Below are positions 44,005 to 54,829 of a stretch of DNA of 64,000 bases, piece after piece. The position numbers and the translations under genes were made by a program. Positions within the stretch are counted from its first letter, which is position 1; each line of letters opens with the position of its first letter. Below the pieces are notes generated by a model. It was given only the letters and a program-made list of their open reading frames with translations. It searched no databases and was not told the origin of the DNA. The stretch is from Hofstenia miamia (Eukaryota > Xenacoelomorpha > Acoela): contig SCFE01000007.1 of NCBI GenBank assembly GCA_004352715.1, forward strand, positions 73,852 through 137,851. The letters run 5' to 3'.

Positions 44005-44425
44005 AGTTAAGATAGGAAGAAACCTATGGCAAAGAGACACCCTGCATTGCTCTTTACAACTATGACTATTTGCCATGTGAGCATGGATGAAATCTATTAG
44101 ATAAAATCTAGTGATGAAACTAAGTTGAGTAACTTAATATTTTGATAAAATTTCTAGGATTTGGGTAAGTTGATATAAGTTATGTCAAGCAATGTTTTTG
44201 ACAAAATAATCTTTTCTTGTCATCACTTATATCAGCTTAAATCCTAAAAATCAAAAATAAAAATTTGATCAAAAAATAAATTTGCTCAATTTAGATTTGT
44301 TGAAATCATTTTATTACTAGATGTTGTCCAATAGAGTTCATTCATGCTCACATGGCAAATTGTCATAGGTGTTATGAGAACTTCAGGGTATCCCATTGGC
44401 ATGTGCTTCTGCCAATGTTAACTAT
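44005..44425. repeat. long inverted repeat (foldback), arms about 185-210 bp
   Basis: The left arm (about 44,005-44,190) and right arm (about 44,215-44,425) are imperfect reverse complements around a 24-bp centre. Best matching parts are CTATGAC...TTTGCCATGTGAGCATG with CATGCTCACATGGCAAATTG, and TTGATATAAGT with ACTTATATCAG. Divergence is about 20-25 percent with small gaps. No coding capacity; consistent with a foldback-type MITE or an old inverted duplication. Confidence 0.8.
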
Positions 44426-44429
44426 TCTT

Positions 44430-45928
44430 ATCTAGAGGAACTGCTTCTATTGCATATTCTTAGTAAGACATCAAATTAGAACTAGAATATCTCCTGAGTA
44501 TAAGTACTCAATTAATATAATCCAGTGCATCCTGTTTATTGACAAAAAATAGTTGATGCAACAACAAAGCACATGGAAGAAACAAAGGCAGCATAGGGGT
44601 GGGTGTACTTAGCAGAAGATACATGGTGACTACCTGCAAGCCATACCCAGAACATTAGAAGGCATGACAATATAAAGAACTAGTTTATTATATCTGTAAC
44701 AAGAGACAAACTTATAAATACCATCCTATTACAATATAATAATTCATTCTTCAGTGAGAATGCTAACAGCTATTCAACTTGCACAGAAATACAATTTGGT
44801 GCTGTATTTAAAATGAAAAATCATCTTGTATAAATATTTTCTTACTGAAGTAATTATATGAGAAGATTAACAAAACTGTTGAAACCTGAGCAGAAATTAT
44901 AATTTGATGCTATGAGCATCATCTTAATGATTATTATCAGTAATTCACAGAAGCATGAGCTAAGCAGAAAAAGCATATCTGAGGATATTTATAGGATAAT
45001 TGATAATACCTGCATGAATTGCCTATACTATTGGTGTATCAATGATGTTTACTATTGAAAAACTGATACAGAATTAAAGAAAGGCATCAATGTATTCTGC
45101 TTAGGATATTCCATATAATTATGATCCCTCCAAATTTGTCTGTAATGGAGCAAAATTTGTACATGGCAATACAGAAGATGCATTACAACTCACTCAGCAG
45201 CATATGTGTGAGCTAAAAAGCTATCTGAAGAAAATGTTAACACAAAGCATATCTAGATCAAAAATCATATCACATGAATTCATGTATACACAATCATAAA
45301 ATCATTCTGTGATCAGCTTACCAGATTATTGTCATGCCTAGACACTCAGAAAGTCAAGAGTGTCATACTATTTTCTGGTAAAAACTAGATATTGTGCACT
45401 GATCTTTGGAAGAAGGCATAATAGTATATGATGTGGCTAAATGAATTGAAATTATAATAATGATACATTTCCAGCACACCAACCTTTAAATGATGGCCCA
45501 TCAGCAGTTTCTACAGCACATTAACATCTTCTAATAATAAATGAGTTACTTTCTTAGGTATTTGCATTTTTCTACAGTGAAAGTCACCTTGTATAGCAAT
45601 GGGCTCAATTCTTTATCATAGCTTTAAATGAACTGTATCAGAAAATCTCTGATATTTTCCATTAGAAGCTTAATGATCTCCTTAATAGTTGACACCTCAA
45701 AAATATAGTTACTGAATAAGATTTTGTTCTTCATCCAAGAAAAACAGAGGAATTTGTAGCTTAAACTGGAGTGATTTGACAAAATCAAAATCAATAAAAT
45801 TAGTGTGAACTTAACAAATTTATGTTATTCTCATTCTTGTGTATATGTCCAATCAATTTGGAAAACTGAGAATTTGATTAAATTTAAAAGGCAATCAAAT
45901 TTATTTTGCATATGCCACTCAGTCCAAT
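44430..45928. other. mostly anonymous region, possible old coding text
   Basis: One stretch near 45,120-45,250 reads KFVHGNTEDALQLTQQHM and SYLKKMLTQ without a stop, but I recognise no family and it is short. Nothing else is seen before the LTR at 45,933. Confidence 0.4.
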
Positions 45929-45932
45929 TAAT

Positions 45933-46270
45933 TGTAGAGTCACTCAGGGCCTTTATTTATTTTTATTTTTTGATTTAAAGAACTCTCCAATTAATTCAGT
46001 GCTATTTAGTCTTTAATTCAGTGATTTTATTAAATTGTAATCTTTTTGAACTTAGGTTTAGAATTTAGTGATTGTCCCCTTGAGCTTTAGATTATGTGTA
46101 ATTTCTTACTTAATTTGTGAGGTAAACAAGCTAACTTTTGTAAAATGGTAAATATTTACCTTTTCTTGTAATAAATAGGGAACTCAATGTAATAAAACGT
46201 TAAATAAATTTCATTCTCACTGGATAACATTTGCTCTTTTATTATTTTATCATTTACTAACCCTTTTAGC
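45933..46270 (+). repeat. 5' LTR (truncated form, about 338 bp)
   Basis: Starts TGTAGAGTCACTCAGGGCC and parallels the 3' LTR to ACCCTTTTAGC. There the copies part: the 3' LTR goes on for another 350 bp to TCTACA, while here CTCTGGTATGA follows, leading to integrase-like sequence. Either the end of this LTR was deleted together with the body or the long and short forms represent different LTR variants. Confidence 0.75.
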
Positions 46271-46349
46271 TCTGGTATGAATTTTATAATAATACAATGT
46301 CAGCAAGCTAACTCCAGAGTATTCAAGACATCATCTCTTCTTGTAAATT

Positions 46350-46960
46350 TGTGAGGGATTTCCTTCTAACATCAGGAGCCGCCTCAAACTTAAATGTGAC
46401 CTGGAAGATGATTTGAACTTTATTATCAAGAAGGTGATTAGCATTGTTTATATGCTACAGAATACAATGCACATTGAGAGAGATGCTGGTGACCCAAAAG
46501 ATGGGTCAAACTACTTTGAAAACTTTAACATTTTTTAGTTCTGCTACAGTGCAGAAGAAGACAGATAACGAAAAACAGTCAGTCCTTTCAAGGCCATGTT
46601 TGGCCACAAAGTGAGCACTCCCCTGTCCATCATGTTTCTGGATAACAATGAGCCAACCTTGGAGAATTTTGTGAACTGGATGCTGCAAGAATTCCAGGAA
46701 GTGCACCTCTCTATCTGCTGAAATACCAATCAGTCTGTCATTCACCAGAAAAGGATCTTTGACAAAAAGCTGTATGGCAAACCTCATAAACCAGGAGATG
46801 CTGTGTTCACTTATTTTCTTCATCAGGCTACTGACACTAATGAAGTCTGAAAACTTGCCACTAATTGGCAAGGACCTTTTAAAATAGTTAAAGTACTAGA
46901 TCACCACTGGTACTTATTAGATAATGGTAAAGTCGCCCACTTTCAGCAACTTAGATGAAT
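46350..46960 (+). pseudogene. Gypsy integrase, C-terminal half
   Basis: The frame reads SPFKAMFGHKVSTPLSIM, the end of the integrase core (TPF-x-x-MFG in relatives), then FDKKLYGKPHKPGDAVF, a stop, and NWQGPFKIVKVLDHHWYLLD with DNGKVAHFQQLR, the GPF/Y and chromodomain-free tail typical of many Gypsy integrases. Four stops interrupt it. The catalytic DDE residues lie in the deleted part. Confidence 0.75.
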
Positions 46961-47150
46961 GATTAAGGATATACAAAATGCAGTCATTGACAACAATAAT
47001 GAGTTTTCTCTCATTGATGACAGCATTAATGAGATTGAATATTATGATAACCTCACCAAATGTGAGGAAGATGACCTTATGCAGGTTGAGTATGATAGTA
47101 ACCTCGGTAGTAGTAGCAACACTATGGCTACTCATATTTTGCCTAAATGA
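46959..47150 (+). CDS. acidic region after integrase
   Basis: An open stretch of 63 codons right after the integrase stop, rich in Asp, Glu, Asn and Ser (EYYDNLTKCEEDDLMQVEY). It may be the tail of the polyprotein or the start of the extra region that follows. No motif recognised. Confidence 0.3.
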   Translation: MIKDIQNAVIDNNNEFSLIDDSINEIEYYDNLTKCEEDDLMQVEYDSNLGSSSNTMATHILPK

Positions 47151-47483
47151 AAAGCTAGAGATCAGAGATATTTAGATCATTTAAATACCCAAGAATGGGA
47201 CCTTAATCTTATCTCTTTGTTTAGCAACTATGAAAAGAACAGAGAACCAACCTCCAGCAAGTCAAAGAGTGTGACAGCAAATCAACCTGCAAGACAAAAC
47301 AAAGCAATCAACAATGCTGAGATGATCAGATGAAGGCACATCATGAAAGCGAGAGTGCCCAGCAGAAGACACCCATAGCAGCTGCGACTACAAGGGGAGA
47401 CAACTTTCTCCTCTGGAGCGGACCTCGGATGCCTATGCACAGAGACAACTCTCTGTGCATGAATCCAAGGCGCATAGAGTGCT

Positions 47484-47708
47484 GTGCATGAATCCAAGGC
47501 GCATAGAGTGTCTTTTGCCCAATTGTCTAACATAACCTCGCCCTGTGTTGACTTGAAACCCCCTCCTAGTCCCGGTCTGTCCTCCCAAGACTCAGCTAGT
47601 ATTAGGTCCCAGAAAGCCAAAGAATGCAAAGCTAAAACATCCAAGTTTGGCAATGAGATTCTGCACCCGTATTTCATAGCTACTCAGAAAGTGGCCTATT
47701 TAGTGTGA
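47484..47708 (+). CDS. Pro/Ser/Lys-rich segment of the extra region
   Basis: A 74-codon frame (VDLKPPPSPGLSSQDSAS, then a Lys-rich stretch). GC is higher than in the flanks. It precedes the long frame at 47,784 in another phase. A short direct repeat (GTGCATGAATCCAAGGCGCA, near 47,455 and 47,482) marks the start. Function unknown. Confidence 0.3.
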   Translation: MHESKAHRVSFAQLSNITSPCVDLKPPPSPGLSSQDSASIRSQKAKECKAKTSKFGNEILHPYFIATQKVAYLV

Positions 47709-47783
47709 GACAACATATCAGAAATGACTAAGAATAGGTTACAATGAACATTTAACACCAAGCATTTAACCTGTTCTGTCGAC

Positions 47784-50151
47784 TTGATCCCCTTCATCAT
47801 CAATGCAGAGTGTAAACCCCAGATCAGCGCTATTATCTGTTATGACTCTAAAATGTTAGCTGGTATGGCACAACCCTACTGGCGAAGTACCATTCATACC
47901 ATGTTCAATGACGACTTCAATCTGTCTCACTTATGCCAGTTTCTTAACAGCAAAGAGAAAATAAAGAAATTTGAATGTGTCAACATCAACTTTGACAACC
48001 TGTTAGTCATTTACTTTTTTCGTGTCAATGAGGTGAACCACCCCAAAATAATGGAAAAAATTGAAATCACCTATCAACTCACCAAGGTGGAGAAGATACA
48101 TTTAGTCATGTTCTTAAAGGAAGAGTATCAAGATACCATCCCAGACAAGGTTGAGAGTTTACACTTTCACATGGAAAACTTTACCATTTTGTATAGCAGT
48201 TCTTACCAACCCATGAGTATGTACAATACTCACATAATTTTAGCTACTAAAATCATTTACACGGATCTGCTCTTATGTAAGAAATTTCCAACTCACCATC
48301 TCGTGGTTGATACTCGTCTGATCATCGATACATGCATCCAGGCTCAATCACTAGAGTCAATTAATATCAGCTCGCCTGGCCTCTGCTCTGATGTCTCTGA
48401 CCTCCATGTCAGTTTTGCATTTTCACAAAGCGCATCTACTCTGCAAGAAATTGATGAGGTGTGGACAAATTTGAAAGCAGATCGCAGCATGGAGACACAA
48501 TGGCCTACCATCAACATTCAGAGCCCCATGTCACAATATCATCGATCCATTGAGAGAATGCTAGCTGAGTTACATTTGTCTCATGACACCCAAGATTGTC
48601 AAAACTTTTCAGAAAAGATGTTCTCGGAAAAATTCGCGCCAGCAATCCAATCCTGTGGAGCCATGTGGGTTCTTGCTGCTTTCCTCACCATCGACCCTCA
48701 CCTTCAGCTACCTATGGATAAGTCCACTAGAGAAAGACTCGCAAAGCAATGTCCCCATGAACTTGCTATTGGTCCTGCCACCTGGAANTTTAATTCAGTG
48801 ATTTTATTAAATTGTAATCTTTTTGAACTTAGGTTTAGAATTTAGTGATTGTCCCCTTGAGCTTTAGATTATGTGTAATTTCTCAGTTAATTTGTGAGGT
48901 AAACAAGCTAACTTTTGTAAAATGGTAAATATTTACCTTTTCTTGTAATAAAGAGGGAACTCAATGTAATAAAACGTTAAATATTTTGACCATTGTCTCA
49001 TAATAACTTAAGGGAAAAGTCAGAAAGAAATATCATAAAACTTGTAATCTATTTAAAAAATGAAAATTGGATTAAAACTTACCCTTCACAAGCACTGAAT
49101 GAAATGTTCAAGAAATTTAATAAAACTTTATTATTCTATTTAGACATTTGTTGACCTGAAAAGAATATTTATGCTATGGAAAAAATTTATAATGTTTCTA
49201 AGAAAGTCTCAAAGCAATAGATAGATGCANCATGTGGGTTCTTGCTGCTTTCCTCACCATCGACCCTCACCTTCAGCTACCTATGGATAAGTCCACTAGA
49301 GAAAGACTCGCAAAGCAATGTCCCCATGAACTTGCTATTGGTCCTGCCACCTGGAAAGTTAAGAACTGGCTGCTCCACTCTTGCCTGCCTCTCCTGGGAA
49401 GACTAAAAAAGCAATGGAACATTTCGAGAAGTTCTAAACCTGTCTCATTGGATCCAGTGGACCCCTTGGTCGCCTTCCACCACAAATGATTGTCAACCAT
49501 TTAGGAGTCACTTTCTCCGACTTAAATATCTTTTCAGACACACTCAAGAAGTACATGTGGGGAGCCACCACCAAGACCAAATTCCCTTCTTTTAGTTCTG
49601 AATATGCACCTCTGTGCACCCGTCGACTCATGCAATGTGAATATGGTTCAACGAAGCAATTTATCGAGCTGGTCGACCACTATGACGTTCTGTCACACAC
49701 GGAAATTCTATTCTACTTGGAGCAGCTCAATTATCCTGGTTGTGGGTACAGCAAACTTACCGAAACCCAGTGGCAAGCTACTAAGGATGGCGAGATCATC
49801 TCAATCACTGTCTTAGGGCAAACTATGAAAACGCCCGAACAATTCTACCATGAGGAAGAGCTCTTATCCTCATCAGCTATCAAGGTGTCACCAGCAATGA
49901 AAGCCCTCATTGAAGCTGTCAACCTAGAAAAGTTTTCCGGGGTCGCAGTCTCACCCAAGCTCACGCCCGCTTGGTCTCTTACCAATAAAAAACGAATCTT
50001 AACGATTGAGCACTGCCCTAAAGAATTTGCAGAGAAACCAGAGATAGTCGATAGAGTTGTCGAGCCCAACAGTGGCAACGACATCTTAGGTCTCATGAAA
50101 TGGTGCCTCACCGAGATGCTAACTAAGGAAGAGTTGGTCCTTCTACTATAG
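47784..50151 (+). CDS. long unrecognised protein in the env position of the Gypsy element
   Basis: The frame from 47,784 is open for over 330 codons to the N at 48,788. After the inserted block, a copy of its last 126 bp (49,231-49,356) leads straight on to a stop at 49,489. From 49,486 a second frame is open for 221 codons to 50,151. The text is regular (TIDPHLQLPMDKSTRERL; KFPSFSSEYAPLCTRRLM; KALIEAVNLEKFSGVAV) with no long hydrophobic segment, no signal peptide and no Cys pattern, so an envelope glycoprotein is unlikely. It follows integrase and ends well before the 3' LTR. I do not recognise it; it could be an element-specific third ORF or a captured gene. Confidence 0.5.
48789..49229. 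other. chimeric 441-bp block between single-N joins (probable misassembly)
   Basis: The first part (48,789-48,982) is LTR sequence close to 46,012-46,205. The second part (about 48,983-49,229) matches 41,636-41,885 of the CR1-like LINE. The 126 bp before the block (48,662-48,787) recur directly after it (49,231-49,356). A single N marks each junction. Confidence 0.85.
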
Positions 50152-50159
50152 CCAGGGCG

Positions 50160-51262
50160 ACAACTCGCCTTGGATGTTGAATGTACCACAGCCTGCCTTC
50201 GCCTCTCTACTGCTTAAATTGAAAATTTATGGAGCCACATACTCCGCAGCGCTTTCTGGGACTCCATCAAGGATGCCAAAATAAACTATCCTGTCACGAT
50301 CAGAACAGCCTCCCTCTGGAGCAAGTCCAGTTTCTCCCAGTTAGAAAACAACGTCAAGAAAAACAACCTTCTCTGCATCCCACCGCCTTGTTTAATGACA
50401 CCACTGATTCTGCTGTCATGGAGAGTACGCTGTGGAAAGAAGAAAGTTTCTGCCCATCTCAGCGACCGTCTTAATTACATCTCAACAGCCTCCGAAGTCA
50501 ACTGAGCCATGCAAACAAAGGAATACAAAGACACCCGTGATGCATTGTTGGAAGGTGGTAACCCAGAGCGAGTGTATATCAACGGGAAACTGACTATCAA
50601 AGATATCTTTCAGAAAGGCCAGCCTATCTCTACCCAGCTAGAGAAGATCCACCGAACTATTAACTCACTTGACCCTCGTGTCGTCATTTTATTCCAAGCC
50701 AGAGGTGACCTGATGTGGGCCAACAAAGCAGAGACAATAACCTGATACTATGATGTAACCAAGCGTATTGAGATCATTACTATGTTATGCGCCGGCATTA
50801 CAGACCCCAAAGAGATGACGCTGCAGCAAGTGAACAAATACTGCTAACTCTTTGTCAATCACACTACCCATATGGGATCTCTCAGAGAGGTCTTCCTTCA
50901 CATTTATCCTGATACCAAGATTAGCGCTGATGACGCACATACCTCAGATACTGGCGCCTTCCTTGATGATGCTCCTTATCGCCCTCAAGGGCCTCCGTCT
51001 ATACAAGCGTTTTTTCAACACTTTCACCCGAAGGTTAAACGTACTGCGTCGAAACTGCCCCATCAGTTCGAGGTTACCAGAGCTTAAGTATTTCCGGTTA
51101 CACAGCGAAACTGTCACTCAAAGGGAGGCACTAATGCAGGTCATTAGGCGACCCCGCTATGAAGAGGTTTCATCTTGGGATGATGTATTGGCCAAAGAGA
51201 TGATTGAAGAAGCCCAAAAGTTGTTGTGTGGTCTTACAGTCCAACTGTTACCGCAGCCTTAA
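50160..51262 (+). pseudogene. further coding remnants of the extra region
   Basis: Pieces in several frames: 50,509-50,745 (TKEYKDTRDALLEGGNPERV, IKDIFQKGQPISTQLEKIHR, FQARGDLMWANKAE), 50,872-51,087 (GSLREVFLHIYPDTKISADD) and an overlapping frame at 50,852-51,262 ending just before the purine tract. The text is charged and helical in feel, possibly coiled coil around QLEKIHRTINSL. No family recognised. It probably belongs with the frame at 47,784-50,151, giving a region of about 1,100-1,200 codons in all. Confidence 0.4.
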
Positions 51263-51268
51263 CCATGC

Positions 51269-51279
51269 AATGGGGGGCA
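51269..51279 (+). promoter_or_regulatory. polypurine tract
   Basis: AATGGGGGGCA abuts the 3' LTR, the expected site for plus-strand priming of an LTR retroelement. Confidence 0.7.
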
Positions 51280-51980
51280 TGTAGAGTCACTCGGGGCCTT
51301 TATTTATTTTTATTGTTTGATTTTAAGCACTCTCCAATTAATTCGGTGCTATTTAGTCTTTAATTCAGTGATTTTATTAATTTGTAATCTTTTTGAACTT
51401 AGATTTCGAATTTAGTGATTGTCCCCTCGAGCTTTAGATTACGTGTAATTGCTCAGTTAATTTGCAAGGGAAACAAGCTAACTTTTGGAAAACGGTAAAT
51501 ATTTACCTTTTCTTGTAATAAATAGGGAACTCAATGTAACAAAACGTTAAATAAATTTCGTTCTCGCTGGATAACGTTTGCTTTTTTATTATTTTATCAT
51601 TTACTAACCCTTTTAGCAATATACTATGCCATTGGCGTACACGAATACGTGATAATTACACGTTATTTAATATCTTTATTACATGAGCTGAGAAGATAAA
51701 CACAGAGCTAAATTTGTTTTATTGAGCTAGAAATTACAACTTGAGACACATGATTAGCACCTTGGATTGTAAGGATGGATTCAAATGACTTGGCTTTTGC
51801 AAAATGCCGTGTGAATTGGTCGCTACTTGGAATATTGTCTTGGAATTACTTTTTCTACAATGAAATTGGCGAACTACCGATCTTCATTTGTTTTGTTAGA
51901 GAACGGGTTGCTCTTGGCGATGGTAATCTTCTGCAACCTTCGTACCACTTGAGCTGCTAGACACACCCCGCGATTCTACA
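51280..51980 (+). repeat. 3' LTR (701 bp)
   Basis: Runs from TGTAGAGTCACTCGGGGCC to CGATTCTACA with TGTAGA/TCTACA termini. The first 330 bp match the 5' LTR at 45,933, the last 350 bp match the end of the solo LTR at 40,439. AATAAA-like signals lie near 51,520-51,555. Confidence 0.85.
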
Positions 51981-51984
51981 TAAT

Positions 51985-53094
51985 ATTTGAACACATTACT
52001 TTTAATCTTACCTCTCCTTTGTAATCAGCAACCAGGCTAGGCAAATCTGTGATGCAATACATGGCAAATTAATTCTGTGCTTTCCTAAAAAAGTAAGAAG
52101 CATACTATATAAAGTAGCATAAATTTTGCATTTCAGAGTTCAAATTAGATATTTTTTTGTGGGCCAGGTAGACGACTAGTCAGATTTTTCACTTCATTTC
52201 TTTTAGAAATCCTATTATGTCTACTATTGTCAACACATGTCAAGTCTGCAAAAACATATATTTTCTTACTTACAAGTTTTAATATTAGACTTCTAATAAA
52301 TTTCTAATTTTTTTAAGTTTCATTTACCTCAGAAGTTTCTATGATTATTTTTATTTATAATCATAAATTCTGTGAGATAATAGTAATTTATATTGCAAAT
52401 AAATTTCTCTCCATATCTAGAGGTGAAATATTTAAATCTTTGTGAAAACTAACAGGTTCTGCTACTTCAATTCAATACATTTGCAAGTATGAACTTAGCA
52501 AAACCTTGCAAGCATCACTTAAAAAATGTTTCAGGCTAGGTCACCAAGTCATTTATTTTTCAATTTTGCTAGGTCTCACTGAGTAACATGNAAATTTGTT
52601 GGTCTCTCCGGAGAGTTACTGGCCATGTTGCAACAATAAATTCGTAATTTGCTTTTGGTGTAAAATTGTATTTTTGGCAACCTTTGATAGCGTACGGTAG
52701 AGTTTTTTTATTTTATTCCATGCTCTGACAGACGAATAATAATTGAATAGATTATTAAATATTTGAGTAAAATACAATATAATGAAATTTCGCATGTAAA
52801 CAGCATGCATATATATATTTATGTTAGTTTAAAATTCATCCACATGACATTATNCTAGGTCTCACTGAGTAACATGGTCAAATTCCAATTGGGTTCAATT
52901 CAGCGATCCAGCTCCAACACTGATTAGTAACATCATCATAATATTATAGCTTTAGAACATCATTACTAGCAAAAAACTGTTATTATAAGGCTGTGGGTTT
53001 TATTCCTTTATATACTTATGAAATGTGCCATCACCAAAAATTATATTGCTGAACAGAAAATGTATTGATTATCATAGATATGCTAAAACAGAAG

Positions 53095-53127
<33 letters not shown>
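51985..53127. other. anonymous AT-rich region with two single-N joins
   Basis: CTAGGTCTCACTGAGTAACATG occurs at 52,569-52,590 and again at 52,855-52,876, each next to a single N (52,591; 52,854). The 262 bp between may be a misplaced contig. No gene recognised. A (TA)n tract starts near 53,097. Confidence 0.55.
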
Positions 53128-53514
53128 NNNNNNNNNNNNNNNNNNNNNNNNNNNNNNNNNNNNNNNNNNNNNNNNNNNNNNNNNNNNNNNNNNNNNNNNN
53201 NNNNNNNNNNNNNNNNNNNNNNNNNNNNNNNNNNNNNNNNNNNNNNNNNNNNNNNNNNNNNNNNNNNNNNNNNNNNNNNNNNNNNNNNNNNNNNNNNNNN
53301 NNNNNNNNNNNNNNNNNNNNNNNNNNNNNNNNNNNNNNNNNNNNNNNNNNNNNNNNNNNNNNNNNNNNNNNNNNNNNNNNNNNNNNNNNNNNNNNNNNNN
53401 NNNNNNNNNNNNNNNNNNNNNNNNNNNNNNNNNNNNNNNNNNNNNNNNNNNNNNNNNNNNNNNNNNNNNNNNNNNNNNNNNNNNNNNNNNNNNNNNNNNN
53501 NNNNNNNNNNNNNN
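53128..53514. other. assembly gap in a (TA)n tract
   Basis: 387 N flanked by TA repeats on both sides. Open frames across it are artefacts. Confidence 0.95.
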
Positions 53515-53800
53515 TATATATATATATATATATATCAGGAAAATATTCAACTACACCTTTCTACTTTTATCAATTTGAAGTTCTTCTTAAAATTGGAAAT
53601 ATAAATATACTAAACTTTTAAATTTACCTGTCATTAAATTCTCACCTCTTTTTAAAAACGGTATGTTCAAACGAAATGTTTTGAATATTAGATAGATAAG
53701 CAATTAAAGCATAAATATCTTTTAATACATATAAAACATTGAAAAGACGTATGCTTATCCACTAAATTTAATTTTTTCCATAAAATCTCAAGATCAGAAC

Positions 53801-54430
53801 CTAAAGATAATCACCATTACTAGCCACAATGACCTGCAAGTAATCAATGAGACGATGCAATTCCCGAGAGAGTATGAAGTGCGTCATTTTTTCGCTCAAA
53901 GAGCCTTGAAGAAAAACGTCCACTTCTGGGATGGAATTGAGTTCCAATTCCCTTCTGTAGAATTCCAAGTTACGAAACACGTATCTGTCGCTCAGATTGA
54001 AGTTGGAAGAGTAAGGAGGCTGCGCTACGAGGCTCGAAGAACGTCTGTGTGTCAAAATCGCGATGTGCGGTCTCACATTATCATGCATAATAAAAAGGTG
54101 ATTTTAGCGCAGTAGTTGGAGAGTCTTCTCAATAAAACTTATGTATCTCTCAGCGTTAACAGTTTCGCCTGGTTGAAACACATGAAAGAAACAGTCAGTT
54201 TAAAATTGCAGGTGACAACAATATGAAACTTTTTGTCAGCCATCTTTCTTCTGGACATTTGAGCGCGATCTCCACCAGGATAAATCCAACTTTGAAAATG
54301 TTGTAATGAATGAAGAGGCCTCGCGTAAATCCATTTTCATCCACCACAACCACACTACCATTTAAAGAATTAACAAGCTCAGTGGCTCGATTCACTCGCT
54401 GAACTTTTTGATTTTCAGTCGAATTGTGTG
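53801..54430 (-). pseudogene. mariner-type transposase remnant
   Basis: On the minus strand, text near 54,350-54,190 includes ELVNSLNGSVVVVDENGF and FILVEIALKCPEERWL. After a frame change come FQPGETVNAERYISFIEKT and MHDNVRPHIA (54,088 on), the second catalytic Asp region of mariners. The next landmark, PPYSSNFNLSD, corresponds to PPYSPDLAPSD in relatives, with the third catalytic Asp replaced by Asn. The C-terminus ends at 53,801. Only the catalytic half is left, so the element is inactive. It is a different mariner from the one at 25.1 kb. Confidence 0.75.
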
Positions 54431-54434
54431 GAAT

Positions 54435-54829
54435 GCAATATTGCAGTAACCAAGTCAATAAAGTAAAGACAAGAGTTATAATAATGAACACCAAACTAAA
54501 GCAAACAAAGATAATACCAACATTTACATCATTTAAAATATCGAACATCATTAAAAACAAAGACCCAGTTCCGAAAAATTTAGTTTCTTCCTTAATATAT
54601 AAATACCAATGTGATGGTTGTAAAAAATCATACATCTAGGAACGAGAATAAAAGAACATCTAAATGTGCACCTAAGATCAGACATAAACATACTGCAAGT
54701 GAAGATAATTTCTATATACTACTAAGATCAAACTATCCAAAAATCGGTGATGCAATTTTATTTAAGGAAACTAAGAAAGATCTACTATTAAATATTCAAC
54801 AAAGCATGCTAACATTAAATCAATTTTAG
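54435..54829 (+). pseudogene. Penelope-like element, GIY-YIG endonuclease tail
   Basis: The frame to 54,639 reads PTFTSFKISNIIKNKDPVP then SLIYKYQCDGCKKSYI. This is the entry to the GIY-YIG domain of Penelope-like elements, with the C-x2-C pair between the IYK and SYI(G) strands. A +1 shift at 54,637 continues GTRIKEHLNVHLRSD (Arg and Glu of the active site), and a second shift leads to KHTASEDNFYILLRSNYPKIG and the typical end ESxLIK..LNxF-like (LTLNQF) at 54,826. The RT is missing. The copy starts where the minus-strand mariner ends, so one probably inserted into or recombined with the other. Confidence 0.75.

Larger units (their letters stand above)
45929..51984 (+). mobile_element. Ty3/Gypsy-like LTR element, internally deleted, with extra 3' coding region
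   Basis: Bounded by TAAT duplications (45,929-45,932; 51,981-51,984), with LTR sequence at both ends starting TGTAGAG, a purine tract (AATGGGGGGCA, 51,269-51,279) directly before the 3' LTR, and integrase sequence inside. Gag, protease, RT and RNase H are missing: 5' LTR sequence is followed at once by the end of integrase. After integrase comes about 4 kb of coding-looking sequence that matches no gene I know. The interior includes a 441-bp foreign block that is probably an assembly error. Confidence 0.8.

Noticed and set aside
46506-46871. 121-codon minus-strand frame
   Set aside because: Antisense of the integrase tail, which reads clearly on the plus strand.
53025-53621. 198-codon frame with Tyr-Ile runs
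   Set aside because: Spans a 387-N gap in a microsatellite.
54195-54635. 146-codon minus-strand frame with membrane-like segments
   Set aside because: Its first half is antisense of the Penelope-like remnant and its second half is part of the mariner; the hydrophobic stretch is incidental.
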